Below, one piece after another: positions 1-10,709 of a stretch of 64,000 nucleotides of DNA (position 1 is the first letter of the stretch; the number at the start of each line of letters is the position of its first letter). The position numbers were made by a program, and so were the translations under genes. Source of the DNA: Larix sibirica (Eukaryota > Streptophyta > Pinopsida > Pinales > Pinaceae). The stretch spans positions 1-64,000 of the forward strand of contig NWUY0304020122.1 of the NCBI GenBank assembly GCA_004151065.3, in the 5' to 3' direction. The notes beneath the pieces are model-generated. The model did no database searches. It was given only the letters and a program-made list of their open reading frames with translations, and was not told where the DNA came from.

Positions 1-599
1 GCTGTAGCCACACTTTCCCTCGGTACCCAATTTGCACGTTTTAAACATTGGGGATACCCTACAGCGTATATAAAGATCTGCCGTTCCCTTATTACACTAC
101 TAGATCAAAGTGCGGTGCTCACATAGGAGTTTAATCCGGTCGGACGCCTTCTTTTTACACCCCTGGGTGCTCTAGTCGTGCTATGAAGCAAGTAGTATAT
201 TTTTTTAATCAGGCCCAACCTTAGGAAGGCCTACGCCAAACTAAAGCGACAGGACATGTTTATGAGTGAGAATCCGCGTTATCAACTTATTACGACAAGA
301 GAACAACCCCGAAATGGGGCCAGTTTCACACATTCTATTTCACGCTCTTTTAGTTACGCATTAGCACTTGTCCCATGATATTTTCTTTTTGATCACTAAC
401 GACGCTTGCCGGAAAAAGGCATCCCGCTACTTATTGCTTCCATTAAGTGGTTTATCGCTTTCGCTTGCCTCCTCGAGTGGTGGGAAAGAGGGCATACCGA
501 GACGGGAGCACTTATTTACACTTGCCTCTTCGGTTTGGTAGTTTCTCGTTTGTCCCCATTAGCTTGCTTGGTTGCTTGGTCTGATGCTCTGGGTGTTTT
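1..599. other. No recognised gene
   Basis: I see no conserved gene, repeat or RNA in this stretch. A 66-codon open frame runs from about 406 to 606 on the plus strand. It is hydrophobic, but it has no motif I know and its length is within chance expectation for such sequence. Confidence 0.5.
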
Positions 600-1080
600 T
601 TGGTAACAATTCAGTATAATAATTTCTTAGCAGTAACAAGCGCGGTAGGATCAGGGTCGGTCATGAGCGGGGGGTGGTTTTACCCTTTACCTCAGGGTAG
701 CCGGGGTGTGTTTGCGATCATGGGCTTTCAATCAGGTAAGGCTCTCTTTCCTGTCTGTCAACCAGGGTTCTTTCAATCCCACAAGCCCCACCATTTGGAT
801 CATTACCAGCCACACCAGCACAAGGAGTCCCATAATTTGCATCAGTTGAACAAGTTTCATTCCCGGTATCATCATAATGATTATTTCCAGCATAATCAAT
901 CCAGCCTAACCAGTTTAACCAACATTTCCATCATAAGTTTAACAGGCATAATTACAAGTAGCACCAGTCCCAGCATCCCCAGTTTAACCAGTTTAACCAA
1001 TGGCATCATATCTATAAGCTGTTGAAGGAGCAGCATCCCCAGTTTAACCAATTTCACCATTCCTGCTTGCTGTTAACCCA
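600..1080. repeat. Degenerate CCAGTTTAACCA repeat block
   Basis: The motif ccagtttaacca, alone or doubled, recurs at about 907-925, 977-1000 and 1038-1051. Twice it is preceded by cagcatcccc. Between the copies are looser variants such as catcagttgaacaagtttc and cataagtttaacagg. The 141-codon open frame over 600-1025 is His/Ser/Leu-rich and reflects the repeat, not a recognisable protein. The block resembles the ccagttcca-rich low-complexity sequence at 6.5-11 kb and may share its origin. Confidence 0.55.
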
Positions 1081-1737
1081 TTAACGCTTTCTGTTCTATA
1101 AGACCCACCTGCCTACTCCCCTGGTTCAGATATACACAACTGGTTTCCCATATAGATTGAATATCCTGGTAGTTATAGAGCCGGCCACATAAAGCCCCCG
1201 CATCAACAAGCCCCGCATTCAGTTACGCCCCCATGAGGAAGGATCAATACCGCTTCCTTATATATACCGGGGGATAAATATAAGCGCTGTTTAAATAAGA
1301 GCGCTTTCTAATAGAAATGAATCCTAAAGAGGAGCCCTGTTAAAAGAGCTTTGTTACACAAAAGCGTTCGATGCTCTAGGTTGGAGGTGTATAGGTGGAG
1401 GGTCGAGGGTATAGAAAATGCCTAAGATTATACCTCCTCGATGACCCGGAGGGACTAATGTGAGGTACGAGCATTCGGGGGAGATATATAAATTAAAGTA
1501 TAAATAAAGCTAAGCATCGGCATCAACACATTTCCACCTGGCAGCGCCTCGTAGCAGCATGGAGTGGCTCAACACCTGGATCAACTATAGTCTATTGGCT
1601 GCTATTGGCAGTGACCATGTGGGGAATGAGGAGCTATCGGTTAACACAATACAAGAAGCCATTTCCAATCCAAGAAGGTTTGGTGGTGGTATAAAGATCG
1701 AAGATATCAGGGAGATAGGTCCAAGAAATATATAGGT
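1081..1737. other. No recognised gene
   Basis: No gene or clear repeat was recognised. A small hairpin lies inside and is listed separately. Confidence 0.5.
1282..1306. repeat. Short inverted repeat (hairpin)
   Basis: Arms aagcgct (1282-1288) and agcgctt (1300-1306) are perfect 7-bp complements around an 11-nt AT-rich loop. No tRNA or gene adjoins it. A chance origin is possible. Confidence 0.4.
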
Positions 1738-1990
1738 CTCAATCGATATACGGCAGCAAGTTCGATATCAGGTATCTGGTAAGGTCTCCGGTTGATGAAA
1801 GCAGGTCGTAAGTTGGAAGTTCGATGAAGGCAGGCGGGAGAGAGATAAGATCAGGAAGGAGAGATATACGGGTAGCAAGAGATCGATCGATCAGCAGGCA
1901 GGTAGGTTTTATTTCTCTAGTTCGTGTCGCCTGGATAGATTCTTTGGTCGATGGTTCGCGGTGTTGATTCATTGGTTGAACCGGTTGGTT
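1738..1990. repeat. Degenerate purine-rich GATC/GCAGG repeats
   Basis: Short variants of gcaggtcg, gttcgat, gatcgatc and gagagata recur throughout this 250-bp stretch without a fixed period. The 87-codon minus-strand open frame over it is composed of these repeats and matches no known family. Confidence 0.4.
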
Positions 1991-3310
1991 CCGTTGGTTC
2001 ATTAAGTAAATTCCGCAGTTGACCGAGCATCAGTGTAAGCAGCATCCTCACCCGTTTCAAAGTCGTTTGTTCAGAGCACTTGGCTACTACCTGGTTGGGT
2101 TTAATGTGGGCTTCTACTATGAGGGGACTGGGTTGGTTGTGGAATTGTTACTGTGGATCAATCCTTTGGTATGATGCTTCAGATTTAGATATTTTTAGTG
2201 AAGTTAGAGACCATCATGATATTGAAATTATTTTTATTGACCAAATTTCGAGTGGGATTTGTTATATTCTCCTCACGCAAGACACTTAGATTTGAGTCAG
2301 ATTCTATCTCCTGATCATCCAAATATGATTATTCATCATTAGATAATTCAGGATATCGCGTGGCATATTATTATTAGCTCTGTTACTACTAGTAGTATGA
2401 TTAGTGGCATTAGAATAGTAGTAGCTAGTAATGCTCGTTCTTCTTATATACTAAGTATTTTAATGCTTGGTAGTTGAAAATAAAATCAAGGGGTTAGCCT
2501 TGTCTGGCCGGATCGATAAAGCAAAAAGTAATACAAACAGCCGTGCCATTAAGCAATCAATAATGAATAAATAGCGTGGTTACCTCGCTAACGTTGTTTT
2601 CGTTGGCTAACTGACTCGTTCATGATCCAATCTCCTCCCCTCCGTCAAAGCCTGAGCTAGCTCTGCAAAAGTACTAAATAGGATTGAGAGGTCAACAAAT
2701 AGACGAATGATACCAGCTCCAACTACTCTGTCCGTTTGTGGTTGTGCGGACCCACCCTGAGAACTGATAGGATTATGTGCCAACCTAGCCTGGGTAGACT
2801 TCTATTTTATCCACCAACCTGCCGCCCAATAGGCCCGAATAGCACTGGTCGTGGATGCGTTCCTAGTAATAAAATGCCCGCACGCAAGTGGCCTCACAAA
2901 CAATATGTCTCTATTCGCAATGCTTCTGAATGTTCCAGGATCATTTTCTCTCTTCACCAGTTATCCTCTAGCAAGGTTATACCCCTAGCTACCATCTATA
3001 GGTCTAACCCATAGGTATTACTGATGCTGCATAGCGCTTTTTGCTCCAGAACCCTCCCCCTCCTAGTTCTTATTCTCTCGCTTGTTTTGTTAATGATATT
3101 ATAAAAATGGGTGGGGCATAACAGTATTTTGGAGGCACTGTGGAGGCACTATAGATCGTACTACGTTTCCGTAAAAAATTCCAAAGAAGGGGGAGTTTTT
3201 GATAATTCACAAAACAACCCAACAACCTATTGCTTCAGCCATAAATCGTAGATAGCACTATTGAACCGCGGGACGGGCCAATTCAGACATTACCACTGCT
3301 GCCCACCACA
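1991..3310. other. No recognised gene; weak coding-like stretch
   Basis: A 69-codon plus-strand frame at 2080-2289 starts Trp/Gly-rich and becomes Asp/Ile-rich. It looks more protein-like than its surroundings, but I cannot assign it. Nothing else in this stretch was recognised. Confidence 0.4.
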
Positions 3311-3312
3311 CT

Positions 3313-3406
3313 CCACTCGCATCTCTATGTGAGAATCACATCTCTACGACCCAGAGGTTAATTTCCCGAGGTACGAGGGGAAGGCCCGGAGGGCGCGAGA
3401 CCGACC
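3313..3406. repeat. Pieces of dispersed repeats
   Basis: The motif actcgcatctctatg at about 3315 also occurs, as actcgcatctctac, at 16725 and 40725. The segment 3368-3406 (gaggtacga followed by gcgcgagaccgacc) is an interrupted inverted copy of 11371-11398. These are short dispersed mitochondrial-type repeats with no coding content. Confidence 0.5.
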
Positions 3407-3827
3407 AAAGAAAAGTGAGGGTTTACCTTTTCCATCCATTTGAGGAAGTGATCCTTAGCACCCCCATAGTACCCAGTCATACACAGTTCCACTTTGAAGG
3501 CTATTCAACCCTATACAAAAACCATTATAGAGATGGACCAAAAATTGACTCAATTGGCGGAAACAGCGCCTTTTCGACAGCAATTAGTTTTCCCTAGGAG
3601 GCTTAAAAAGTTGGGTTTTGACAGAATCCCCCTCACCCTTCTATTTTGCCTTACTGCTTTTAGCTTTTTGGGTTAGCATATTTCGGTACGATTGAGTAAA
3701 GTAGCTATTCTCTTATTACGTATATAAAAACAACTTGCTATTTTCGGGAGGAGAAGTACGTTCTTTTTTCGTAACGAGTGAGCATCAAAACAAATAGTAA
3801 ATACAAGGTTCGGATTTGAATCCAAAC

Positions 3828-3900
3828 TAAGACGACCGGATTGGAACCGGTATTTTCCACCCCATAAAGGGGGATATCTTTCCAGTTAGATGACGCCTTA
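3828..3900 (-). tRNA. tRNA-like gene, Glu-like, damaged anticodon loop
   Basis: The minus strand folds into a complete 73-nt cloverleaf. The 7-bp acceptor (TAAGGCG with CGTCTTA, one G-U pair) closes fully. Bases 8-9 are TC. The D arm is ATCT/AGAT with loop AACTGGAA. The T arm is ACCGG/CCGGT with loop TTCCAAT, in which position 57 is C instead of a purine. The anticodon arm has CCCC/GGGG with only six loop bases (CTTTAT). Adding one base after CTTT would give a normal loop with a Glu-type TTC anticodon, so a one-base loss is my preferred reading. Lys (TTT) is the alternative. No CCA is encoded, and the next base after the acceptor is G. It does not match the plant mitochondrial or plastid tRNA sequences I can recall. 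It could be a foreign tRNA or a pseudogene. Confidence 0.6.
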
Positions 3901-3906
3901 TCGGTA

Positions 3907-3923
3907 GACCCCCCAGGGGGGTC
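3907..3923. repeat. Perfect GC palindrome upstream of the tRNA-like gene
   Basis: The arms gacccccc and ggggggtc are perfect 8-bp complements around a single a. It lies 7 bases upstream of the 5' end of the minus-strand tRNA-like gene, so in a transcript it would form a strong hairpin just before the tRNA. Whether it has a processing or promoter role cannot be seen. Confidence 0.6.
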
Positions 3924-4560
3924 ATTATAGGCGAATTAAGTGGGTACTTAATAGAAGATAATCAAACCGCCCTTCTGATCGATACTTTATTGGAGTAAAG
4001 TATTTCTCTCGCCAACGAATTAATAAGAAGAACCGGTCTGGCTCTTCAATTAAACGTTCCCCCCGCCCCTGTTACTCTGAACTTGACCCGTGCCCCCCTC
4101 TGACCCTCACCCGTGCCCCCGCCCTGACTCTTAAACTAGCCCACTCCACCTGATCCTGAACCATTTGGAAGACGGATGATCTCAGAACTCCCGCCGGCCT
4201 TACCTTACCCCTATTTCTTATGGGGAGGGCTATATTGCCTTTTCCTGGTAATGGGATCAACGGTATAAGGTACTTCGTTCCAATTGACCTTCCGCCGCCA
4301 AAAAGGCACTCTCACCGAGTTAAGAGAAGGAGAATAATAGGGAAATAATCCCACTTGGATGCTTAGGTGTACGGATATGACATCAAGACGTAATGTTGGA
4401 TTTAGGGTCTTATGTCAATCTCCTCCCTAATAAGTCTTGGGAAGCAATGGGGAAGCCTAGACTGGTATATTCTCTAATATAGTTGCGCATGGCAAACCCG
4501 TACATAATTTTATCGATTGGAAGATTGTAAGAGGTAGAAGTATATTTGGTAGGTTTTTAA
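3924..4560. other. No recognised gene
   Basis: I recognised no gene or tRNA here. The Arg/Gly-rich 62-codon minus-strand frame near 4072-4260 reflects local GC-rich repeats of the cgtgccccc type. Confidence 0.4.
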
Positions 4561-4890
4561 ACAGTGGCTTATTTAGAAGTTATCCAAATCATGGATGAAA
4601 AGGATACCTATCCTGCTTTATTGGGTATAGACGGAGCCTTTGAAAATATGCTATCATTTACCTGAATAAAGGAACTATGATGCTTGAAGCAGATGTTATC
4701 TAAGTTGTGCAGCCTTGATATACGTATAAGGGATCATGGTATACTGAGCCTATTGAGGAGGGTCTTGAGGACACCATGCTAAACCAGATCTATAATCTGA
4801 CAGCAGGTAGACAGGAGGATTACATTTTTCCCCTCATTGATGGACCGGCAAGCTGGAGAAGTTTCCATTACTTTCTTAGTCCTTTTGATC
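4561..4890 (+). mobile_element. Decayed Ty3/gypsy polyprotein fragment (protease-like to capsid-like)
   Basis: Read on the plus strand from 4564, the frame carries EVIQIMDEKD, YPALLG and IDGAFEN before a stop. This matches the protease-region pattern of plant Ty3/gypsy polyproteins (the usual LGIDW tryptophan is G here). After an indel, 4776 onward reads MLNQIYNLTAGRQEDY and then SWRSFHYF, the start of a capsid-like domain. The same two blocks, in the same order, occur on the minus strand at 45.06-44.7 kb, where they continue into a full capsid-like segment. This copy is therefore a short truncated relative of that element. Stops and frame changes show that it is not functional. Both assignments come from recalled family patterns. 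Confidence 0.6.
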
Positions 4891-6529
4891 GTTATAACCC
4901 GAGATCTACTATTTTTATACCCTCCACTCCAGTTACGTCCCTCGTTGATCAAGCCGACCCTACCACTGTTGGTGTTTTTCGATGCAACTCTTTCGTACTT
5001 CATAGCCGGAAATAAAGTATTGTTTCGTTACCTATAGCCAGTGGTAGCATTAGGATTTCAAGAAAAGTAATTAGTCCACTAATGAATGCCAAGACTCCTC
5101 TGCGGAACCACTTTCAAGCCGGTTGGCATGGATGGAAAGGTCAAATGCTTATATTTGCTCTTACCTCCATAACCTCGACTCTTCCAGGGGATTTTTTCCA
5201 ACCAAAATTCATTCATTTCACGGCACAGCTGAAAACTAAATAGTGTATTTAAGGCCGACATGAATTGAGCACCCCGCTAGCTAGCTATATGAATATAGCC
5301 CTTGTTGATAAACCCGAAACCCTAACTGGCCTAGCACCATATATTCTTAAAGCTTCAAACCTCACTTCACTGGTGGACTAGTAGATTCTCCTTCCTCGAC
5401 TCACCCCCGTTAACGAACCGGAGAATGTATGCTTTGGTGTCAATAATGCCTTCCCTACTTGGCCTTCCTTTACTCAACTGTTTACCCAAGGAAGGTTTAC
5501 AGCTTCTATAGTAGATCGGCCAATATAGAAAAATCCTTTCATTCTATAGGAAGTCAAAAATGTTAAGTCAAAAAGAAGAAAAAAAAGCCACCACTTTTAT
5601 TACGTCTATAATGTGTCGGTTCAATGCCCTACTTATCTCTGGGGCTGGCTATTGCTTCCCGAAGAGTAGTATGACCAAGTATCTGTATACAGATAGGTTC
5701 TCTGCTAGCCAGTAAGGATCATATAGTTTTAGTGCGAGTTCATCACCAACCAAACATACGAATTCAATTCTGGGAGGAAATAGTTTTTAGCCAGAATATT
5801 TATAGGGAGAGTTGGTAATTAAGCTATTAACCCTGGCCATGAATGAATCACGTAGTTTAGGGGTTTTAGGTTTGCTAGGTTTTGGTGCACCTTTCCTTCT
5901 GTTTCACCTACTTAATCAATCATCGGATCTATTTCTCCCTTCCCTATATGAAACTTGGTAAACCTTCTCTTGGAGTTGGAAAAGACAATAGGTTGGCCAG
6001 TTGCATGCATAGAATTTGTAGGTTTGGGGCACAGTAACTATTATTTGTCTAATTTTAGTTGGAAGGCAACCTTAAAAACCAACCAACTTTCCCTTCACTT
6101 GACCCCCTTTTGAAAATAAATAGCCACTAATCCTGTTGTATCGCACCTTTATCCGTAAATGCTCGGTAATTAAAGAGAGGAGAGGCTTTAATACTACCAA
6201 TAAATGAAAGCTTATATCTATCCCCGGCCAGAAGGAAGGGTTGCTTCCCGATCAATAGTGGCCAACACAACACCATTAATGCCACACTAGATGTTAGGTC
6301 CAGGTGAAGAATGATTATTGCGCCTTCCGTTGTTTTTCAAAGCTGCATCCAAAAATACCCCACCTCAAAAGTAAAAAAATGAAAAAATGATATGTTTTTA
6401 CCACGACTTATTCAGGGAATTCAGGTTGCATTCAAAAAGACGGTTTTTTGGTGAATTGATTTGTTTTTTCTTTTTTCTTTAAGTTGACCGAGTTACACTT
6501 TAACTAATTGATCCAGGAGCTAAGGTAGG
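4891..6529. other. No recognised gene
   Basis: No conserved coding motif, tRNA or tandem repeat was recognised. Only short chance open frames are present on either strand. Confidence 0.4.
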
Positions 6530-6800
6530 CACTTTCAATGGATCCAGTCGAAGAAACACCAGTTTACCTAGAAGCATTAGCACCAGTGACAGAGTAAGTA
6601 GGAGAGGCATCCGAGTCCGAATCCCTTCCAGAGTCAGTTGACCTTGAACCAGTCAATTTTGCAGTTAACTCTTTTTATTATCCTGTGCCAGTTGTTTGCA
6701 TTGTTGGTCCGAGCTTCGCTCCTAGGGGCTATACTGTTTTTGGTTCTTTGATGGATAATGATGCATAAACTACCTATGGCTCCGGATCAACGAGTTTCGG
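6530..6800. repeat. Low-complexity Pro/Val/Glu repeat family, copy 1
   Basis: Plus-strand frame from 6538 reads MDPVEETPVYLEALAPVTE, then a stop, then more E/S/P/V-rich codons. The underlying DNA is built of ccagtt, gcagca and gatcca units. In the opposite orientation the same units read as Gly/Tyr/Ser/Ala-rich peptide, as seen in the other copies at 7.6-11.2 kb and 25.9-27.1 kb. Confidence 0.5.
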
Positions 6801-6819
6801 GAGCGAATCCCTCAGTAGA

Positions 6820-7080
6820 GCACTCATAGGTCAGGGCCACAGATCAGGGAGAGCACGCGTAAGCACATATCGATCAGGGAATCGGACAGGGGTAGACACA
6901 TCCATTGGTCGGGGTATATACAGAAAGGCATACATTGGTTGGAACACATTGCGATCGGTAACATATATATATTTATATAGGAAACACACATAGGTCGGGA
7001 AGGAAAAGATCAATCGGAGGCATACATAGTAAGGAGGAACCAAATATTGACAATCAAGGTAAAGGCGAACACACATAATT
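6820..7080. repeat. Degenerate CACATAGGTCGGG repeats
   Basis: Variants of cacacataggtcggg recur about every 40-45 bp (for example near 6825, 6895, 6940 and 6985), with frequent gatcaggga and catacat units between them. The 96-codon minus-strand frame over it is Tyr/Cys/Pro-rich and is a product of the repeat. Confidence 0.5.
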
Positions 7081-7560
7081 AACCATTCACACCGCACTAT
7101 GCACTGCAAACAGCCAAGCAACGCAACGAAGAAGCAATGCCTTTCACTGAATCTACTAGTAGCTCACGAAACAACATATAAGCACATTTCCTATAAGCAT
7201 CAGGGGCGGGAGAGTACGAACAAACGAATCGCAGCAAAAAGAAATAATCAACACCTTTCACTACCAGCAGCGCACGAAGAAACAACACGAAATTACACGA
7301 AACACCGTACAGAACCATGCTTTATTACCCACCACCTACCCACCTATCACATCGGGTGGAGCACAGCTAACTAGCACCACATACCTAATGCGCCACCTAA
7401 CGCATCCGAGCACCTACTCGTTCAGCACATACACGCGCAGCAGGGACAGAGCAAGAAAAGACAGAGTAGGGCGATAGGCAGTAAGGGCGGTAAGGCAGGG
7501 CAGGTAAGTACGCTAGACGAAGTAACGGCTCTTAATTAAAATGTTAGTGGATCTTTCAAA
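7081..7560. repeat. Diverged duplication in A-rich sequence
   Basis: The segment near 7139-7178 (cctttcactgaatct and then gctcacgaaacaac) is repeated in altered form near 7253-7288 (cctttcactaccagc and then gcgcacgaagaaacaac), a spacing of about 113 bp. The rest, to 7560, is CA-rich with no recognised gene. Confidence 0.45.
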
Positions 7561-7599
7561 TAGACTAGAGGTGTGCAAAAAGTTGGAACATGCTAACCT

Positions 7600-8560
7600 A
7601 TTATGGATCTACTGAATCTTTACCCGGAAGAGATACTGCGGGCTTTGCTCCTGCCTTCGTCTAGGTGCCGACTCAGCTGCTGATACTTCGGTCTGCGGGC
7701 TATGGCTTTCGAAATGGATCTACCACATATGGATTTGCTTCCGCGACCTTTGCCTCTGCATCTGGAGGATATACTATAGGCTATTGGATTAGATCTTAAA
7801 TGAATGAAACCATATCTGTTAATGGTGAATATCGCTCGGTCCCGACCCGGAACTCACTATTTATCTGCGCCTAGATACCTCTTTGCCACTGGCGGATCAT
7901 TCACCGGTTCCCGGTAAAAAAAAGGCACTTCAACCGCTAGCTCCGAATCTATATATCTCCCTAGAGGCTATGGCTTTCCAATGGGTTCTAGCTTTGTATT
8001 TCTAACCGGTATGCGCCATATATAACTTACTCTGATGCTGACTCGAATGCACCTGCCTCTGTGCCCACCTATTCTGCTTACTTTGGGACTACATGATCTT
8101 CCACTTTTGATAAGTTCAGCTGGCTATGGAACTAAATATCGCTATGGAACCTCTCTAACGGCTACCTCCGCCTCTGACTCTTCCTCTATCCGTGAGCTTG
8201 GACCTTTCTTTTCTCCCCGATGGACTTTGGACCTCCCTATGCACTCTAAACCCACTTGGCCAGGCAAAGCAATACACCAAACCCATGCTTTATAAACCGA
8301 TCTGTTCCAACATAATTATTGGTAAGGAAGCTAGCTCAGGCTATGACCAATAGTCAGGAGTCTACCTAGCTCGGGACCAGGTTTACCCAGAAAACTACTG
8401 GGTTCTACCTTAGCTGCTGCTGCTGAGATTAATACTATATCTGGAACGGGATGGATCTCCCAGCCTCGGATACATTAGAATGCATGTGCTGTTCTATATG
8501 CTAGTGTTTCTACTCGTGTGGTTCATTGGCACGTGTCCCAAGAAGTTATGTTCTATCCTT
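7600..8560. repeat. Low-complexity Gly/Tyr/Ser repeat family, plus orientation
   Basis: The plus strand reads as Gly/Tyr/Ser/Ala/Thr-rich peptide in pieces, interrupted by stops and frame changes. Examples are SAGYGFRNGSTTYGFASATF near 7695-7755 and AGYGTKYRYGTSL near 8118-8156. The second piece is close to GSKYRYGRDASYGSA near 26547-26591. The DNA units are ggatctgg, gctatgg and gcctctgc. Three-base periodicity suggests either a decayed coding repeat or slippage of a short unit. I recognise no protein family. Confidence 0.5.
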
Positions 8561-8639
8561 CCCTGCTATTCCTATTAGTGGTGTTTCGGTATTAGCAGGT
8601 GTTACTCAAAGTTATGGACCGACATCTGCATATGTTCCT

Positions 8640-9349
8640 AGAAGCGTAGTGATTACATGTTCTTTTTAGGATCGAGATCCAGAGCCTGTTCAAGATCCCA
8701 TCATTCCAGTTCTATATTCAGTTCCAGTTGCCCGATATGATCCATATTAAGTTCCAGGCACAATTAAGAAGCACTGGTAGTTTCAGTTTATTCAGTGAAA
8801 ACAGTCTGAATCAATTGCTTATGGATCAACGGATGAAATCACCGCCTCTTCCTGGGTGAAACTATTGTCTTTGGTTATTAGTCAATAGGATCCGGAACTA
8901 CTCGCGTTGCTGCTGAAGCTTTTTGGTAAACTAGCTCTCGAAACGGAATGGATGCTAGTCGAAGTGATGACAATAAAGCTGGAACTGGTGGGGACGCTGG
9001 CTTTACAACAAGCTGTTGAACTGGGCTAAGGTAAGCTTAGGGCATTGGAAAAGGGTAATTATAGTAAGCCAAGCGAGCGTAACGAACCGAGCGGGTCTAC
9101 CTAGATCATGATAGGCCAGCCTTAATTAACGTGTAGGCAGAGGAGCTACTTACCAACGTACAGGCGTAGAGATGTAGGCTCTTACGATGCGAAGACAAAG
9201 GCAGATCCATTAGTAGCAAAGAAGCAAGCAGGAAAGGCAACAGAGGTGGATGCGGCATAGACAGGATTGGAGACAGAGGCAGTCGACCGATAAGGCCTAC
9301 GGTTTGAGCCCAGCCCTATACGTTCGAGAGCATACAAGCCAGCATCAGT
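8640..9349. repeat. Mixed-orientation fragments of the Gly/Tyr/Ser family
   Basis: Around 8665-8755 the plus strand reads Asp/Pro/Val-rich (DRDPEPVQDP and VPVARYDP), so the Gly/Tyr/Ser orientation is on the minus strand here. Around 8860-9010 it appears to switch back. Beyond 9010 there is little recognisable beyond short gcagag-type repeats. Confidence 0.35.
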
Positions 9350-10274
9350 TTATATAAAATATCCACTTAGACCTTCCATTTTTAGATCCATAGCCCGCTG
9401 TTCTGGCATCCCTAGATCCAAATCCAGCTGTGAAGAAAGGAGTTTCCATTCCATATGTAGAGGAAAATAGAAAGGCAAGGGCAATAGTACAAAATGCAGT
9501 AGATTTAGTTCCAAGTCCAGTACTAAACCCAGTTGCACAACCAGCTTCAGCAGTTCTAGATCGAGATAGAGACCCACCAGTTGTTTATTAAGTTTCTTCA
9601 CCACCGGCATCCGAGCCAGTTGCAGAGTACCTAGTAGCAGAGTCTGAAGCAGTGGTTTCAGTTGCTCCAGTCCCAAATGCAGCTATAAAGCACCCAGTAG
9701 TAGCAGATCCAATTGCCTTAGTATCACCGGTAGCAGAGGCTTCAGTAGCAGATCCAGATGGAAATGAGCCAGGACTTGTAGCAGTAGAGCAAGCAGTTCC
9801 AGATGTGGTAGATGATTAAGCTTCAGTTTACCCAGAAGTGGTTGACCCAATTCCATCAGTTGATCTAGCAGAAGCAGAGACAGGTGCAGTTTCACTAGCA
9901 GTTGACCATAATTGAATTGATCCCGCAGCGGAACGGAAGAGCCAGGTGAAATTTACCGAGTGGAATCAGCAATTGATCCTGTTTACTATAAAAAAGCATA
10001 GGCATAGGCGAGAGAAGCAGAGGTTACAGGGGCAGGTGCGGATACGGAGGTAGCAGAGCCCGTTGATTAAGTTGCTTATTCAGTTGCTCTTGTTCCTTTT
10101 TTACCACTTTCGCCTTAAAGACCTAGCAGCAAAGGTAAATACAAAATATTTTAGTTACCAATTAGTTCCAGATCCAATTGCCTGAATGAAAGCATCCGAG
10201 CAAGCATCTCTTCCATCTTGAGAGTCATCATTAGCATACCCATTATCAGTGGAAAAAGGCAAAAGCGTAGGTCG

Positions 10275-10709
10275 CTAGAGAGGCATCAGTAAAGGGAGAG
10301 AAGCCAGTGGTACCCCTTCCAGTTCCAGGTCGAGAAGAGCTAGAAGCACCAGTTTTAGCAGTTGTTTTTTTTCCTGTTGATCGGGTTTAAGCAATTGAAG
10401 TTTCTCTGCCACCACCAGCACCTGAAGCAGTTCCATATCCATAAGATCCAATGCCAGCAGATGCGGATACAGATCCATAGCCATCCGTGCCCGTTCGAAA
10501 ACTAGTAGGCGGGGTTTAATTACAACTAGTTGATCCAATTGACCCAAAAACCTTGAATGTACCATTTTACCAAGCAAAAGCGGCAGCCTTCGTACCGTTT
10601 CATAAGCAAGGGCAGAGGTAGCTATAGCACGGTAAGCATACGCAGTAGATCCATAAAGCCTATTTGAAAGCCTGTAACATCCCTTACTATTCCATCTGAA
10701 TATAACCAA
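10275..10709 (-). CDS. Hypothetical open frame within the low-complexity family
   Basis: This 144-codon frame begins MVIFRWNSKG. Its N-terminal third contains YGSTAYAYRAIATSALAYET, the Gly/Tyr/Ala-rich signature of the repeat family. The rest is Leu/Val-rich because the repeat is read in another frame, which suggests a frameshift in the middle. It overlaps the next frame upstream (10622-10933) by 88 bp. No domain, signal peptide or known relative is visible. It is more likely a decayed repeat than a gene. Confidence 0.15.
   Translation of the reverse strand: MVIFRWNSKGCYRLSNRLYGSTAYAYRAIATSALAYETVRRLPLLLGKMVHSRFLGQLDQLVVIKPRLLVFERARMAMDLYPHLLALDLMDMELLQVLVVAEKLQLLKPDQQEKKQLLKLVLLALLDLELEGVPLASLPLLMPL

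Noticed and set aside
600-1025. 141-codon plus-strand open frame
   Set aside because: It is composed of the CCAGTTTAACCA repeat and gives a His/Ser/Leu-rich peptide with no family resemblance.
3800-3826. Second T-arm-like palindrome ttcggatttgaatccaaa
   Set aside because: It is a near-palindrome without room for a cloverleaf and adjoins the accepted tRNA-like gene.
9350-9895. Leu/Asp-rich minus-strand frames of 108 and 70 codons
   Set aside because: LxLDLELL-type peptide is simply the repeat words ggatctgg and aactgc read in one phase; the plus-strand Pro/Val/Asp frame covers the same DNA and is longer.
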